A stretch of 64,000 nt of DNA from Bacillus andreraoultii (GTDB lineage Bacteria > Bacillota > Bacilli > Bacillales > Caldibacillaceae), in NCBI RefSeq assembly GCF_001244735.1, contig NZ_LN868937.1:1236894-1300893 (forward strand), given 5' to 3'. Positions 9,806 through 18,570 of this stretch are shown piece by piece. The translations under genes were made by a program, and so were the position numbers. The notes beneath the pieces are model-generated. The model saw nothing but the letters and a program-made list of their open reading frames with translations, did no database searches and was not told the DNA's origin. Within the stretch, counting starts at the first letter, position 1; each line of letters begins with the position of its first letter.

Positions 9806-9979
9806 TGAGATAAGGAAAAAAGTTTAATAGATACGTGAGTTGAACAGAAATTCACGCAGCAACATCGTTTTAACAAGGAAAGAACAAAACTATATAACCT
9901 TTTGGGGGGTGGTTGCCAGGAGGAAATCGGCACGAAGAACGATAACATTTATTAAAACGTAAAAATAGGAGGAAGAAAA
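9806..9979 (+). promoter_or_regulatory. Leader between pilC and pilA
   Basis: A 174-bp spacer upstream of the major pilin, much longer than other gaps in the operon. It contains a CGTGA...TCACG hairpin near 9833-9856 and a GC-richer stretch (TTTTGGGGGGTGGTTGCC, 9900-9917) in otherwise AT-rich DNA. It may carry a separate pilA promoter, an mRNA-stability element or a riboswitch. I could not match it to the cyclic di-GMP I or II consensus. Confidence 0.35.
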
Positions 9980-10390
9980 ATGCAAAAACACTTAAAGCAA
10001 TTAAAAAATGAAAAAGGTATGACGCTTGTTGAAATCCTAGCTGTATTAGTTATCTTAGCACTTATTGCAGCAATCGCAATTCCAATGATAGGTAATATTA
10101 TTTCTGATTCACAAAAAAAATCTGAGCTTAATGACGCATTGAATATTATTGCTGCTGCAAAACTTGCGGATGCAAATGGTGAGGCATTAGAAACTATTTC
10201 TACAGGAAATGAAGGATACAAGAAGGACACCTTAATCACTAAAGGGTATTTAGATAGCAGTGTAACTAATTTTACAGGGGTGAAAAAAAGTGATAGCCAA
10301 TGGGAATTAATTGGTTTTACTTTTACTAAGGCAACCGGTACTCCTCTAACAGAAGCAGGTATTAAATCAGCATTGAAGACACTTAATTGA
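9980..10390 (+). CDS. pilA: Major type IV pilin PilA
   Basis: 136-residue prepilin. Leader MQKHLKQLKNEKG is followed by MTLVEILAVLVILALIAAIAIPMI: cleavage after Gly, Glu at mature position 5, and the Pro kink near mature position 22, as in ComGC and PilA. The short globular domain has no Cys pair. ATG 9980 is preceded by AGGAGG. Being downstream of pilBTC with its own long leader fits high, separately controlled expression as the major subunit. Comparison with the leftward minor pilins supports this assignment, since those have longer or more unusual soluble domains. Confidence 0.88.
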   Translation: MQKHLKQLKNEKGMTLVEILAVLVILALIAAIAIPMIGNIISDSQKKSELNDALNIIAAAKLADANGEALETISTGNEGYKKDTLITKGYLDSSVTNFTGVKKSDSQWELIGFTFTKATGTPLTEAGIKSALKTLN

Positions 10391-10455
10391 GAAACAGAAT
10401 CTAACTGATATTAGGAAAAATTAGTATTAATATGAATAATCAAGGAGGTCCACCC

Positions 10456-11457
10456 ATGCTCGATTTATTTTCAACAAAGAAAACGATCAATCTTGTTATT
10501 GATGATTATGCGATTCGGATGGTTGATTATCCAGGTGGTGATTTGACAAAAGTGAAGAGCTTCGAGGAAAGAGCCATTCCTGATGGTCTACTCGAGCATG
10601 GGCGGATTCTTGATGATATGGAGTTTTACCAATTTATGAAGGATCTCGTCCAAGATTGGGGTCTCAAGCGTCGTCACGTGCGCTTTTATGTACCGGATTC
10701 GTTAATGATTATGAAAAAGGTGGAATTCCCTGCACAACTGAAAGATGAAGATGTAAAAGGTCATTTTTATATGGAATTGGGGCGGACGTTCTATTTGCCG
10801 TTTGAAAATCCAATCTTTGACGTCTATCCTTTACCGGTTACTGACCCTTCCAGCAGTAAACGGGAAGGCTTACTTTTTGCGGTGCCGGAAGAAGAATTGA
10901 ATAAATATACAGCAGTCTTTGAGGATGTAGGTTTGATTCCGGTTGTTGCCGATGTTCGTTCTATTGGAATTTATCGTTACTATCGTTATTTGCAACCGGA
11001 AATGAATCCTGAGGAAGCGATACTCTTTTTTGAGCTAAATTTAAATTCAATTGTTATTAGTATTTTTTCTGAACATAAACCTGAGTTTTTACGTTTTCTC
11101 GATTTAGATGTTTCCTTGAAAGATTGGCGTTGTGATGTTGAAGAAGATGGTTCATTGAAATGGGTTTTTCAAGGGGACGAAGAAGCCTTTTACGGTCTCC
11201 TTGATGATCAAATGATTGAATTAGAAAGAATTATGAACTTTTACCGTTACTCGCTTCATAAAGGTGAGAAACAAGTTTCAAGAGTAATCTTATTAGGTGA
11301 TTTTCCACGATTAGATATTATTTCAAAAAAGGTTTCTACAACAATTCCAACGCCGATTCGAATTCTGGACGCGTATCTTTCACCAGCAAAAACGGGCCAA
11401 GTGAATCGAGTGTTTATTCCATCTCTCGGGCTCGCGTTAAAGGGGGAAGTGAAGTGA
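10456..11457 (+). CDS. pilM: Pilus assembly ATPase-like protein PilM
   Basis: 333-residue actin-like protein of the PilM/ComFA-independent pilus family. The N-terminal INLVIDDYAIRMVDY is the FtsA/PilM-type start of the nucleotide-binding fold, followed by RHVRFYVPDSLMIMKKVEFP. ATG 10456 is seven bases after AAGGAGG; an earlier in-frame ATG at 10432 would overlap the ribosome site. In Gram-negative pili PilM binds the cytoplasmic tail of PilN, and pilN follows here with a 4-bp overlap. The sequence is divergent, so the family call rests on both motifs and position. Confidence 0.82.
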   Translation: MLDLFSTKKTINLVIDDYAIRMVDYPGGDLTKVKSFEERAIPDGLLEHGRILDDMEFYQFMKDLVQDWGLKRRHVRFYVPDSLMIMKKVEFPAQLKDEDVKGHFYMELGRTFYLPFENPIFDVYPLPVTDPSSSKREGLLFAVPEEELNKYTAVFEDVGLIPVVADVRSIGIYRYYRYLQPEMNPEEAILFFELNLNSIVISIFSEHKPEFLRFLDLDVSLKDWRCDVEEDGSLKWVFQGDEEAFYGLLDDQMIELERIMNFYRYSLHKGEKQVSRVILLGDFPRLDIISKKVSTTIPTPIRILDAYLSPAKTGQVNRVFIPSLGLALKGEVK

Positions 11458-12047
11458 TTCCAGAAATAAATTTATTACCAGAAAAAGATAGGCAAAGTGA
11501 ACGGTCTACATTACTCTTTTTCATTGTTTTCATTGTTTGGTTTTTACTAGTCGGGTTCATGACTTTTCATTATTTTCAAGCAAAATCCGATTTGAAACTA
11601 TTCCAGTCAAGGACTGAAAGCCTAACATTAGAAAAACAATTGCTAGAATCAGAAATGAATAATGAATCAACGGGTATGGGTTTAGCCGATGCCGTACGTT
11701 ATGCTGAAAAACTAACCGTCCCAACATCGAAAGTAATTAACGAATTACTGCATTTATTACCTAATGAAGAAAGTTATTTAAACCAATATTCATATAGCAC
11801 CGGTCAAGTAACCGTTCAAGCACAATTTGAATCACTTGATATGGTAGCAGCTTATGTGGAAAAATTAAACACTTCTAAATATTTTTCTGATGTAAAAGTA
11901 GACAACATCTCAACTTCTTCACTAGAAGAGTCAGAAGAAGAGAACGATGAGAAACGTTTTGAGGAAATGCCTAGATACGATGTCAGTTTAAGTATCGCGG
12001 TCTATTTACCAGCCCTTTTACCAACAGGGGGTGAAGCAGATGAGTGA
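11454..12047 (+). CDS. pilN: Pilus assembly protein PilN
   Basis: 197-residue bitopic membrane protein. It begins MIPEINLLPEKD, which matches the short conserved PilN motif (INLLP) that binds PilM. One membrane segment follows (about 21-43), then a coiled coil and a ferredoxin-like periplasmic-side domain. The start is GTG 11454, overlapping the pilM stop as GTGA. An acidic stretch (EESEEENDEKRFEE) lies near the C-terminus. It overlaps pilO by 8 bp. Confidence 0.85.
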   Translation: MIPEINLLPEKDRQSERSTLLFFIVFIVWFLLVGFMTFHYFQAKSDLKLFQSRTESLTLEKQLLESEMNNESTGMGLADAVRYAEKLTVPTSKVINELLHLLPNEESYLNQYSYSTGQVTVQAQFESLDMVAAYVEKLNTSKYFSDVKVDNISTSSLEESEEENDEKRFEEMPRYDVSLSIAVYLPALLPTGGEADE

Positions 12048-12792
12048 TTTTCTTCAAGAGAAAAAGAAAATCGTTTTGTTTATTGCAATTATTTTATTTC
12101 TATTACTCGGTTTAGCTTATCTATATCTCATCACACCAATAAAAGATGATGTTGCTTCATCGAAAAATAATGTGAATCAATTAGAAGCAGAAATTAAATC
12201 GTTAAAGGCACAAGAAAAACAAGAACCAACAAAAGAGAATACGGCAAAACTTGAAAAGAAAATGCCGACATCAAGAAGTATTGATGAACTCCTTCGACAC
12301 TTGCAAGAAATTGAGTTAATTAGTGACAGCCGCATTGATTCGGTTTCGTTTAACAATTACGATGGGGAATTGTCAGAAACGGATGTTGCGATTGAAAAAG
12401 AGACGAAAAATCAGGAAGATACAAAAGCAGGAGACGAATCAACTGATGGTAAGGAAGATGAGCAAGCAGTTGACGAGGATGATAATGGGTCAGACACAGG
12501 CGAAAAAAACGCGGAAGACACGGAAATACCACCAGAATCCGACTTGGCAAATGACACAAACTTACCAAGCAACGTAAAACTCATTACACTTAATCTTTCA
12601 GTTATATCACCGGATTTTGAACACTTCCAACAATTTTTACAAGAGTTGGAAAAACTAGAACGAATCACCCGCGTCGACACAATGAACTTTACAAAACCGG
12701 CTGAACGAGAACTGTTATATGAAGAAGATGGCACAGAATCAATCACAATGGACGTTCAAATTACAACGTTCTACTATGATTCAGGTCAGTAA
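12040..12792 (+). CDS. pilO: PilO-like pilus assembly protein with acidic insertion
   Basis: 250-residue bitopic membrane protein: cytoplasmic MSDFLQEKKK, a membrane segment (about 12-32), a coiled coil, and a C-terminal fold with KMPTSRSIDELLRHLQEI typical of PilO. Residues about 115-180 are a low-complexity acidic insertion (rich in Asp, Glu, Asn, Gly) that splits the soluble domain. ATG 12040 follows GGGGGTGAAGC; the frame also has a GTG at 12031. It forms an operon with pilM and pilN and probably pairs with PilN to align the pilus machine. Confidence 0.8.
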   Translation: MSDFLQEKKKIVLFIAIILFLLLGLAYLYLITPIKDDVASSKNNVNQLEAEIKSLKAQEKQEPTKENTAKLEKKMPTSRSIDELLRHLQEIELISDSRIDSVSFNNYDGELSETDVAIEKETKNQEDTKAGDESTDGKEDEQAVDEDDNGSDTGEKNAEDTEIPPESDLANDTNLPSNVKLITLNLSVISPDFEHFQQFLQELEKLERITRVDTMNFTKPAERELLYEEDGTESITMDVQITTFYYDSGQ

Positions 12793-13187
12793 GCTTGGGA
12801 TGAAGTTTATAGATTGTTTACGAATGAATCAAAACAGTGTTCGCACAAATATATAAAGCAGTGGTCTGTTTTAACAGCACAGCTTCACTATTTTCTAGTT
12901 CTTAGTTAGTTTTATTACAGCTTTTACTGAAATATCGCTATAAATGTATAAAGTAAGAAGTGTCTGTTAACAGTAAAGCATCAACTTGATTACTTAGAAC
13001 CAAATGTTTAAAACAGTCGTGCTTATTTCTAAATTAGATTCAACATATTCCATAATGAATCGGCACAATATAAAGCGTAGAAATACTACTGTTTACGATA
13101 TTGCTTCACCAGTGTTTATTTATATGACTATAATAACGGATCCATTTATCGATGGGTCCGAAATGATATTTTAAAAGAGGAATGTAC
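12793..13187 (+). other. Intergenic region before the prepilin peptidase gene
   Basis: About 395 bp with no credible gene. Near the end, a GGATCCAT...ATGGGTCC hairpin (about 13138-13158) precedes the ribosome site of the prepilin peptidase gene; it lacks a T-run and so is a weak terminator candidate. The rest is unassigned AT-rich sequence. Confidence 0.5.
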
Positions 13188-13946
13188 ATGAACGAGGTTA
13201 CTACTTTCTTTTTCTTTATTTTTGGACTAGTCTTTGGTTCTTTTTTCAATGTCGTTGGCTTACGAATTCCAAAAAGAGAATCCATCGTATACCCAAACTC
13301 CCATTGTACAAATTGCCAACACGAGTTATCCTGGTTTGAAAATATCCCTGTACTGTCTTACGTATTTTTGCAAGGAAAATGTCGCCAATGTAAAACGCGA
13401 ATCTCAGCAATTTATCCCGTAATGGAACTCATTACTGGCCTTTTATATGCGTTTGCATTTTACTTTTATCATTGGTCATGGGAATTAGCCATTGCGATTC
13501 TACTAATTTCACTATTTGTTATCATCACTGTATCTGATCTCGCTTATATGATAATTCCAGATCGCGTTTTACTATTCTTTCTCATTGTCTTTATTATCGT
13601 TCGGTTCATCCATCCACTTTCACCATGGTGGGACTCCATCGTCGGTGCGATCGTTGGGTTTGGAATCCTCTACCTACTAGCAGTTGTCAGTCGTGGTGGT
13701 ATGGGAGGCGGCGATATTAAACTCTTTTTTGTCCAAGGACTCATTCTAGGTACAAAAGCAACCGTCATGACACTCTTCCTTTCATCGTTTATCGGTGCGC
13801 TGTTCGGACTAATCATTATCCTAATAAAAGGATATAAAAAACGAGTTCCCATACCATTTGGCCCGTTCATCAGCATCGGAGCCATCATCGCCTATTTCTA
13901 TACCGATATAATAATACAGTGGTATATTGAGAGTTTTCTTATTTAA
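13188..13946 (+). CDS. comC: Prepilin peptidase (PilD/ComC)
   Basis: 252-residue membrane aspartyl protease that cleaves prepilins after Gly and N-methylates the new end. It has the N-terminal methylase region with two CxxC pairs (CTNCQHE, CRQCKTR), then about eight membrane segments. The catalytic aspartates lie in TVSDLAYMIIPD and GMGGGDIKL. ATG 13188 sits seven bases after AAGAGG; ATG 13182 is too close. Position directly before spoIIB-maf matches B. subtilis comC. Here it can process both these pilins and any competence pseudopilins encoded elsewhere. Confidence 0.93.
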   Translation: MNEVTTFFFFIFGLVFGSFFNVVGLRIPKRESIVYPNSHCTNCQHELSWFENIPVLSYVFLQGKCRQCKTRISAIYPVMELITGLLYAFAFYFYHWSWELAIAILLISLFVIITVSDLAYMIIPDRVLLFFLIVFIIVRFIHPLSPWWDSIVGAIVGFGILYLLAVVSRGGMGGGDIKLFFVQGLILGTKATVMTLFLSSFIGALFGLIIILIKGYKKRVPIPFGPFISIGAIIAYFYTDIIIQWYIESFLI

Positions 13947-13947
13947 C

Positions 13948-13976
13948 GGGGATTGCTAATTTGCAACCCCCTATTT
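13948..13976 (+). terminator. Terminator after comC
   Basis: GGGGATTGC and GCAACCCC form a hairpin with a 6-base loop, followed by CTATTTT, two bases after the comC stop. Confidence 0.6.
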
Positions 13977-14165
13977 TAATTCTAGTTGATAAATTGTGTC
14001 AGACGTTTTTCCACTTTTCACATAACCTGATTTCCTTAGTAAATATTTCAGCTCATCTGGTTTAGGTATATTTAAAAACTCACGAATTTTCTAGCGGAAA
14101 TTTCTGCATCTTTAGATAATTTTTTTCATTGCAAAGCCAAATGGGGTGTTTTAAATAGAATTTCA
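13971..14165 (-). pseudogene. Decayed coding remnant, unknown family
   Basis: Read leftward, this stretch encodes a protein-like segment broken by frameshifts: FGFAMKK, then LSKDAEISARK, then IREFLNIPKPDELKYLLRK and SGYVKSGKTSDTIYQLELK ending at a TAG at 13971. A single missing base near 14088 would join the last two parts, and another near 14120 the first. Composition and length are plausible for the C-terminal end of a real protein. I do not recognise the family. There is no start or ribosome site. Confidence 0.35.
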
Positions 14166-14205
14166 CTATGAATAAATTAAATACAACTATAAAAAATCCC
14201 ATCAT

Positions 14206-14318
14206 CTTCGGAAATAAAAACTATAACTTCGGAAATATAAGGAGCAACTTCGGAACTAATGCCTCAACTTCGGAAAAAAGGAGTGAACTTCGGAAAAAAT
14301 CTCCCATATCGGTTAAAA
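14206..14318 (+). repeat. CTTCGGAA short tandem array, copy 1
   Basis: CTTCGGAA occurs at 14206, 14227, 14248, 14268 and 14288, plus a degenerate unit near 14308, giving a 20-21-bp period. The 12 or so bases between cores differ from unit to unit. The same module variants appear in the second array at 43531-43682. It lies between comC and spoIIB in a 528-bp gap. The small open frames across it are products of the repeat. Confidence 0.85.
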
Positions 14319-14474
14319 AACCGTCACTTATAAAGGCCCCTCGCCACCTTTGTCGAAATTTAACGCACAAATGACGACAAAAGTCTTGGTATTTTTCAAA
14401 AACGATGTGATAGGATAGTAATAAATTCGTGTAAAGCAAAGGGAATTCTATGAATCTAGCAAGGGGGACGTACA

Positions 14475-15392
14475 ATGGCTGGAGATCAAAAAATAAAAAT
14501 TAAAATAAATGGTGAAGAAAAAGACTATAATGAAGAAATTGTTATTCATGACTGGAAAGCGAAAAGGGAAGTTGCGGCGACGACTGAAGAAAAGGCTGTT
14601 CCACTATTAAAAGATCGTTTGAAAAAGAAGCCGAATCCAGCTACTACTAAACTGAAAAAAAAGAAAGGGAATCCAGCGGTTGTGATTGCTATGATCTCGG
14701 CTATTGCTATAGGTGTGTTAATTGGAATCATTCTATTGCAAATGATGGTGAAGGAGCCCAATCAAAAAGGTCAAGGTGGACAACCTGCACCTGCTAGTGG
14801 TACGGCTAGTACAGGGGAAGAAGAAACCGTGTTACCGGCAGTAAGTTTATATATCCTTCAGCAAGGAGTCTATCAAAATAAATCTTCTGTTGAAGTCATT
14901 TTAGAAGATTATCAAAAGAAGAATCTTCCTGCGTCTTCTATTAATAATGGTGAAAATATACGAATATTTGTCGCTGTAACAGACACATTAGAAACAGGGA
15001 AAGAAATGAGAGGTACGGAATTTTATCAAAAAACATTTAAAGATACTTGGCCGACGAAATTAGATATGAACGAAAAAGTAATTCAACATTTAACGAAGGA
15101 AGAAAAGCAATTTCTCGAATCAGCTTACCCATTTTATGAAACATTAGTAAAAGAAAGTGCAAATGTATATTTACAAGGAAGTTCAAATTTGAATATGGAG
15201 GAACTCACGAAAAGGCAGAAAAAATTAAAGGAGTTCTCAAATCTACAAAAAGGTCCGATTAAAGAATTGCAACAGTCGTTAGTAGGTGCTTCGGAGGCAA
15301 TGACAGTGTATTTACAAGAGGGGAGTAATAAAAACTGGCAAAACTTGCAAAAGTATTTATTAGAATTTGTTTCGAGATACTATTTACTCTAA
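14475..15392 (+). CDS. spoIIB: SpoIIB-like SPOR-domain protein
   Basis: 305-residue bitopic protein: a charged cytoplasmic region (1-70), a membrane segment (NPAVVIAMISAIAIGVLIGIIL, about 72-93), a Gly/Ser/Pro linker, then a SPOR-like domain (YILQQGVYQNKSSVEVILEDY...IRIFVAVTDT). B. subtilis SpoIIB has this layout and the same position between comC and maf; it localises to the sporulation septum and aids engulfment. ATG 14475 follows AAGGGGGA. Sequence similarity is limited to the domain, so synteny carries much of the call. The C-terminal 100 residues are helical and charged. Confidence 0.8.
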   Translation: MAGDQKIKIKINGEEKDYNEEIVIHDWKAKREVAATTEEKAVPLLKDRLKKKPNPATTKLKKKKGNPAVVIAMISAIAIGVLIGIILLQMMVKEPNQKGQGGQPAPASGTASTGEEETVLPAVSLYILQQGVYQNKSSVEVILEDYQKKNLPASSINNGENIRIFVAVTDTLETGKEMRGTEFYQKTFKDTWPTKLDMNEKVIQHLTKEEKQFLESAYPFYETLVKESANVYLQGSSNLNMEELTKRQKKLKEFSNLQKGPIKELQQSLVGASEAMTVYLQEGSNKNWQNLQKYLLEFVSRYYLL

Positions 15393-15600
15393 GCACCAGT
15401 AAGTACGTAGAAAAATCACAGTCAAAATATTAAGCGTCATAAATATGTTTGAAAAATCAAAAAACCTCATATAAGTATCATAAGTATGTATGAAAAATCA
15501 CAAACTACATATAAACGCCATAAGTACGAAAAAAACAACTGCATACAAGCACCATCAGTAAGTAGGAAAAATCACCATCAACATTCAAGCGCCAGTCGAT
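15391..15600 (+). repeat. About 40-bp tandem repeat after spoIIB
   Basis: Units beginning AAGCRCCAT or close variants start at 15391, 15432, 15473, 15513, 15547 and 15587, so the period is 34-41 bp. Each unit holds an AAGTA-rich part and GAAAAATCAC. The array begins on the last bases of the spoIIB stop codon. Units are diverged throughout rather than having constant repeats and unique spacers. The rest of the 432-bp gap to maf is AT-rich and holds no gene. Confidence 0.75.
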
Positions 15601-15824
15601 GGTTAAAATATTGTGCTTGTTGAAAGATGCCAATCTATGATGGTAAATAAATGATTTTCGCAGGCAATTCTCCACTTGAAAATCAATTTTGTTACAGAAA
15701 TCATATATAAATATGTCATTTTGTAAGCGAAAAGTAAATTTTATGTCGTTGAGTGTCGATTGTTCCTTTGATAGTATTAAAGATGTGTATCTCCCCTCGT
15801 ACATTTGGATAGGAAGGTGAAATT

Positions 15825-16400
15825 ATGGCACGCCTCATTTTAGCTTCATCATCACCGCGTAGGCGAGACATCCTCAAACAACTTGTAACATCATTCGAAA
15901 TTATATCGAGTAATGTCGATGAATCAGTCGATAAGAATTTACCACCTGAGGAAATTGTCATGAATTTAGCAAAAAGAAAAGCAAGCTCAGTTGCGAATAA
16001 TCAGCAAGATGCTTTTATTATTGGAGCGGATACGATTGTTGTTTTCAAAAATCAAATTTTAGGAAAACCAGCTGACTACGATGAAGCAAAGCAAATGTTG
16101 ACTACATTATCAGGAAACACGCATTCTGTTTATACAGGAACTTGCATTATTAACGGAAACGATAAACGAGTATTTTACGAAAAAGCAGATGTCACATTTT
16201 GGGAACTAACTGAGGAAGAAATTGACCGCTATATTCGTACAGGGGAGCCGCTAGATAAAGCAGGGAGTTATGGCATTCAAGGATATGGGGCAACCTTAGT
16301 GAAATCGATTCATGGTGATTTCTACGCTGTAGTCGGTCTACCAATTGCAAAGCTTTATCACACGTTGAAGGAGATGAAATTTCCATTTAAAAAATTGTGA
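15825..16400 (+). CDS. maf: Maf nucleotide pyrophosphatase
   Basis: 191-residue house-cleaning enzyme that hydrolyses non-canonical or excess nucleoside triphosphates (dTTP/UTP type) to monophosphates. It shows the Maf signature LASSSPRRRDIL at residues 6-17, the EIVMNLAKRKA motif, GADTIVVF and TGEPLDKAGSYGIQG. Its length is standard. ATG 15825 follows GGAAGGTG. It lies between spoIIB and radC as in B. subtilis, where Maf overproduction inhibits septation. Confidence 0.93.
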   Translation: MARLILASSSPRRRDILKQLVTSFEIISSNVDESVDKNLPPEEIVMNLAKRKASSVANNQQDAFIIGADTIVVFKNQILGKPADYDEAKQMLTTLSGNTHSVYTGTCIINGNDKRVFYEKADVTFWELTEEEIDRYIRTGEPLDKAGSYGIQGYGATLVKSIHGDFYAVVGLPIAKLYHTLKEMKFPFKKL

Positions 16401-16620
16401 GGGAGATACACGACTCGACATTGACAATTAAAAAAGCAGCTTACATATAAACGATACGGTTCGACCTCATAAAACACTTTTTCACCAATCCTTCAACTTT
16501 TCAAAAAGTGCATTGTTTTAGCATAATAATGATTTACAGAAAGCAAAACTTTGTACGTGCAACCATAACTTCCCAAAGTGAACAAAGGTGAGGAGGAGAA
16601 GTGAGATTACGGAGCAATTG

Positions 16621-17292
16621 ATGATAAAAGATTTCCCAAAAGAAGAACGACCACGGGAACGATTTATTAATCAAGGACCGAGTAGTCTTTCAAATCAAGA
16701 ATTATTAGCAATTATTTTACGAACAGGTACGAGAAAAGAATCTGTCCTACAGCTATCTCAACGTATTTTAAGTGAATTTCAAGGGTTCCGAATGTTAATG
16801 GATGCCACTCTTGAAGAATTAACGAAAATTAAAGGTGTTGGGGAAGCAAAAGCGATTCAGCTACTCGCTGCATTCGAACTTGGTAAAAGGATAGCAAACT
16901 TAAAAAAAGAGGATCGGTATGTCATTCGTTCACCAGAAGATGGGGCCAACTATGTGATGGAAGAAATGCGTTTTCTCACACAAGAACATTTTGTTTGTTT
17001 ATTTCTAAACACAAAAAATGAAGTGATACACAAACAAACGATTTTCATCGGTAGTTTGAACGCCTCAATTGTGCATCCAAGAGAACTGTTTAAAGAAGCA
17101 TTTCGACGTTCAGCCGCATCAATGATTTGTTTGCATAATCACCCTTCAGGAAATCCGACACCGAGCCGTGAAGATATAGAAGTGACGAAAAGACTTGTCG
17201 AATGTGGTAAAATTTTAGGAGTAGAAGTTTTAGACCATATTATCATCGGTGACAAACGATATGTTAGTTTAAAAGAAAAAGGTTATTTATAA
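16621..17292 (+). CDS. radC: RadC family JAMM protein
   Basis: 223-residue protein with an N-terminal helix-hairpin-helix region (GPSSLSNQELLAIILRTGTR, IKGVGEAKAIQLLAA) and a C-terminal JAB1/MPN metalloprotease-like domain with HNHPSGNPTPSREDI (His-x-His...Ser...Asp zinc site). The historic link to recombination repair is not supported; the true role is unknown. I prefer ATG 16621 (MIKDFPKEERPRERF) since the family starts here; a GTG at 16588 would add 11 atypical residues and sits inside the strong AGGAGGAG site. TTG 16618 is another option. Confidence 0.9.
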   Translation: MIKDFPKEERPRERFINQGPSSLSNQELLAIILRTGTRKESVLQLSQRILSEFQGFRMLMDATLEELTKIKGVGEAKAIQLLAAFELGKRIANLKKEDRYVIRSPEDGANYVMEEMRFLTQEHFVCLFLNTKNEVIHKQTIFIGSLNASIVHPRELFKEAFRRSAASMICLHNHPSGNPTPSREDIEVTKRLVECGKILGVEVLDHIIIGDKRYVSLKEKGYL

Positions 17293-17459
17293 TATGATTA
17301 CCACTATTATTTTTTTTTACAATGATATATAATAATACGTATGATTTTTTTATTTTTAAAGAAAAAATAACGGCTATTTATGTTATAGTACGGATGTGGC
17401 TTTCGCTTTAAAAAGACGATTATAAATTTTTTTGTAATCAGTCAATAAAATGAAAACAA

Positions 17460-17487
17460 TTGACAAACGATAAAAACGTGCTATATA
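17460..17487 (+). promoter_or_regulatory. Sigma-A-type promoter of mreB
   Basis: A perfect -35 TTGACA (17460-17465), 16-base spacer and TATATA -10 (17482-17487), about 45 bp upstream of the mreB start. A TATAATAAT box near 17325 in a T-rich tract could give a second start. Confidence 0.6.
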
Positions 17488-17534
17488 TGCAACATGATTT
17501 AACAAGAGAATGTATGAGAAAGGGAGATACAACC

Positions 17535-18551
17535 ATGTTTGGATTTGGTTCAAAAGATTTAGGAATTGATTTAGGTACAGCCAACACACTTGTCTATATT
17601 CGAGGAAAAGGTGTGGTTCTACGTGAGCCATCAGTTGTTGCTTTTCAAACAGACACAAAACAAATTGTTGCGGTTGGGAATGATGCGAAAAACATGATCG
17701 GCCGTACACCAGGAAATGTTGTTGCACTTCGACCAATGAAAGATGGTGTTATTGCTGATTATGAAACAACGGCAAAAATGATGAAACACTTTATTAATCA
17801 AGCGATGAAAAGTAAAGGTGGCTTTGGTCGGAAACCTTATGTTATGGTTTGTGTGCCATCAGGAATTACTGCAGTTGAAGAACGTGCTATAATTGATGCG
17901 ACACGTCAAGCGGGTGCACGAGATGCATATACAATTGAAGAGCCATTTGCGGCTGCAATTGGTGCGGACCTACCAGTTTGGGAACCTACAGGTAGTATGG
18001 TCGTCGATATCGGCGGAGGAACAACTGAGGTAGCAATTATTTCTTTAGGTGGGATTGTTACTAGTCAATCCATTCGAATCGCTGGTGATGAAATGGATGA
18101 TTCTATTATTACGTATATCCGTAAACATTATAATTTAATGATTGGGGACCGTACTGCTGAAACAATTAAGATGGAAATTGGCTCTGCTGGATTGCCAGAA
18201 GGAATCGACAATATGGAAATTCGGGGTCGAGATCTTTTAACAGGACTTCCAAAAACAATTGAAGTAACTTCAGAAGAAATTGCAGAAGCGTTAAAAGATA
18301 CAGTTTTTGCCATTGTCGAGGCTGTTAAAAATACGCTTGAAAAAACTCCACCAGAATTAGCTGCGGATATTATGGACCGTGGAATTGTCTTAACAGGTGG
18401 CGGTGCATTACTTAGAAACTTAGACCGAGTGATCTCGAACGAAACAAATATGCCAGTTTTAATTGCGGAAAACCCATTAGATTGTGTAGCTATCGGTACC
18501 GGCAAAGCATTAGAACATATCGACATATTTAAAAATAAAGCTAAAGTGTAA
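17535..18551 (+). CDS. mreB: Rod-shape actin homologue MreB
   Basis: 338-residue bacterial actin that forms membrane-bound filaments directing lateral wall synthesis. Actin-fold motifs are intact: phosphate 1 [24 protein letters not shown], phosphate 2 [21 protein letters not shown], adenosine motif [15 protein letters not shown]. The N-terminal MFGFGSKD is the membrane-contact segment. ATG 17535 follows GGGAG; an extended frame upstream is untranslated leader. It heads mreBCD, which continues through minCD. Confidence 0.96.
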   Translation: MFGFGSKDLGIDLGTANTLVYIRGKGVVLREPSVVAFQTDTKQIVAVGNDAKNMIGRTPGNVVALRPMKDGVIADYETTAKMMKHFINQAMKSKGGFGRKPYVMVCVPSGITAVEERAIIDATRQAGARDAYTIEEPFAAAIGADLPVWEPTGSMVVDIGGGTTEVAIISLGGIVTSQSIRIAGDEMDDSIITYIRKHYNLMIGDRTAETIKMEIGSAGLPEGIDNMEIRGRDLLTGLPKTIEVTSEEIAEALKDTVFAIVEAVKNTLEKTPPELAADIMDRGIVLTGGGALLRNLDRVISNETNMPVLIAENPLDCVAIGTGKALEHIDIFKNKAKV

Positions 18552-18570
18552 TGTTGAAGAGGTGTAGATC

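Noticed and set aside
9806-9979. Cyclic di-GMP riboswitch before pilA
   Set aside because: CACGCAGCAAC and GGTTGCC fragments are suggestive, but the ordered core motifs of either riboswitch class are missing.
14206-14318. Small open frames across the CTTCGGAA arrays (also at 43511-43690)
   Set aside because: They follow the repeat on both strands, lack ribosome sites, and change frame between 20- and 21-bp units.
15391-15600. Possible CRISPR array
   Set aside because: Units diverge along their full length; there are no constant repeats separated by unique spacers and no cas genes.
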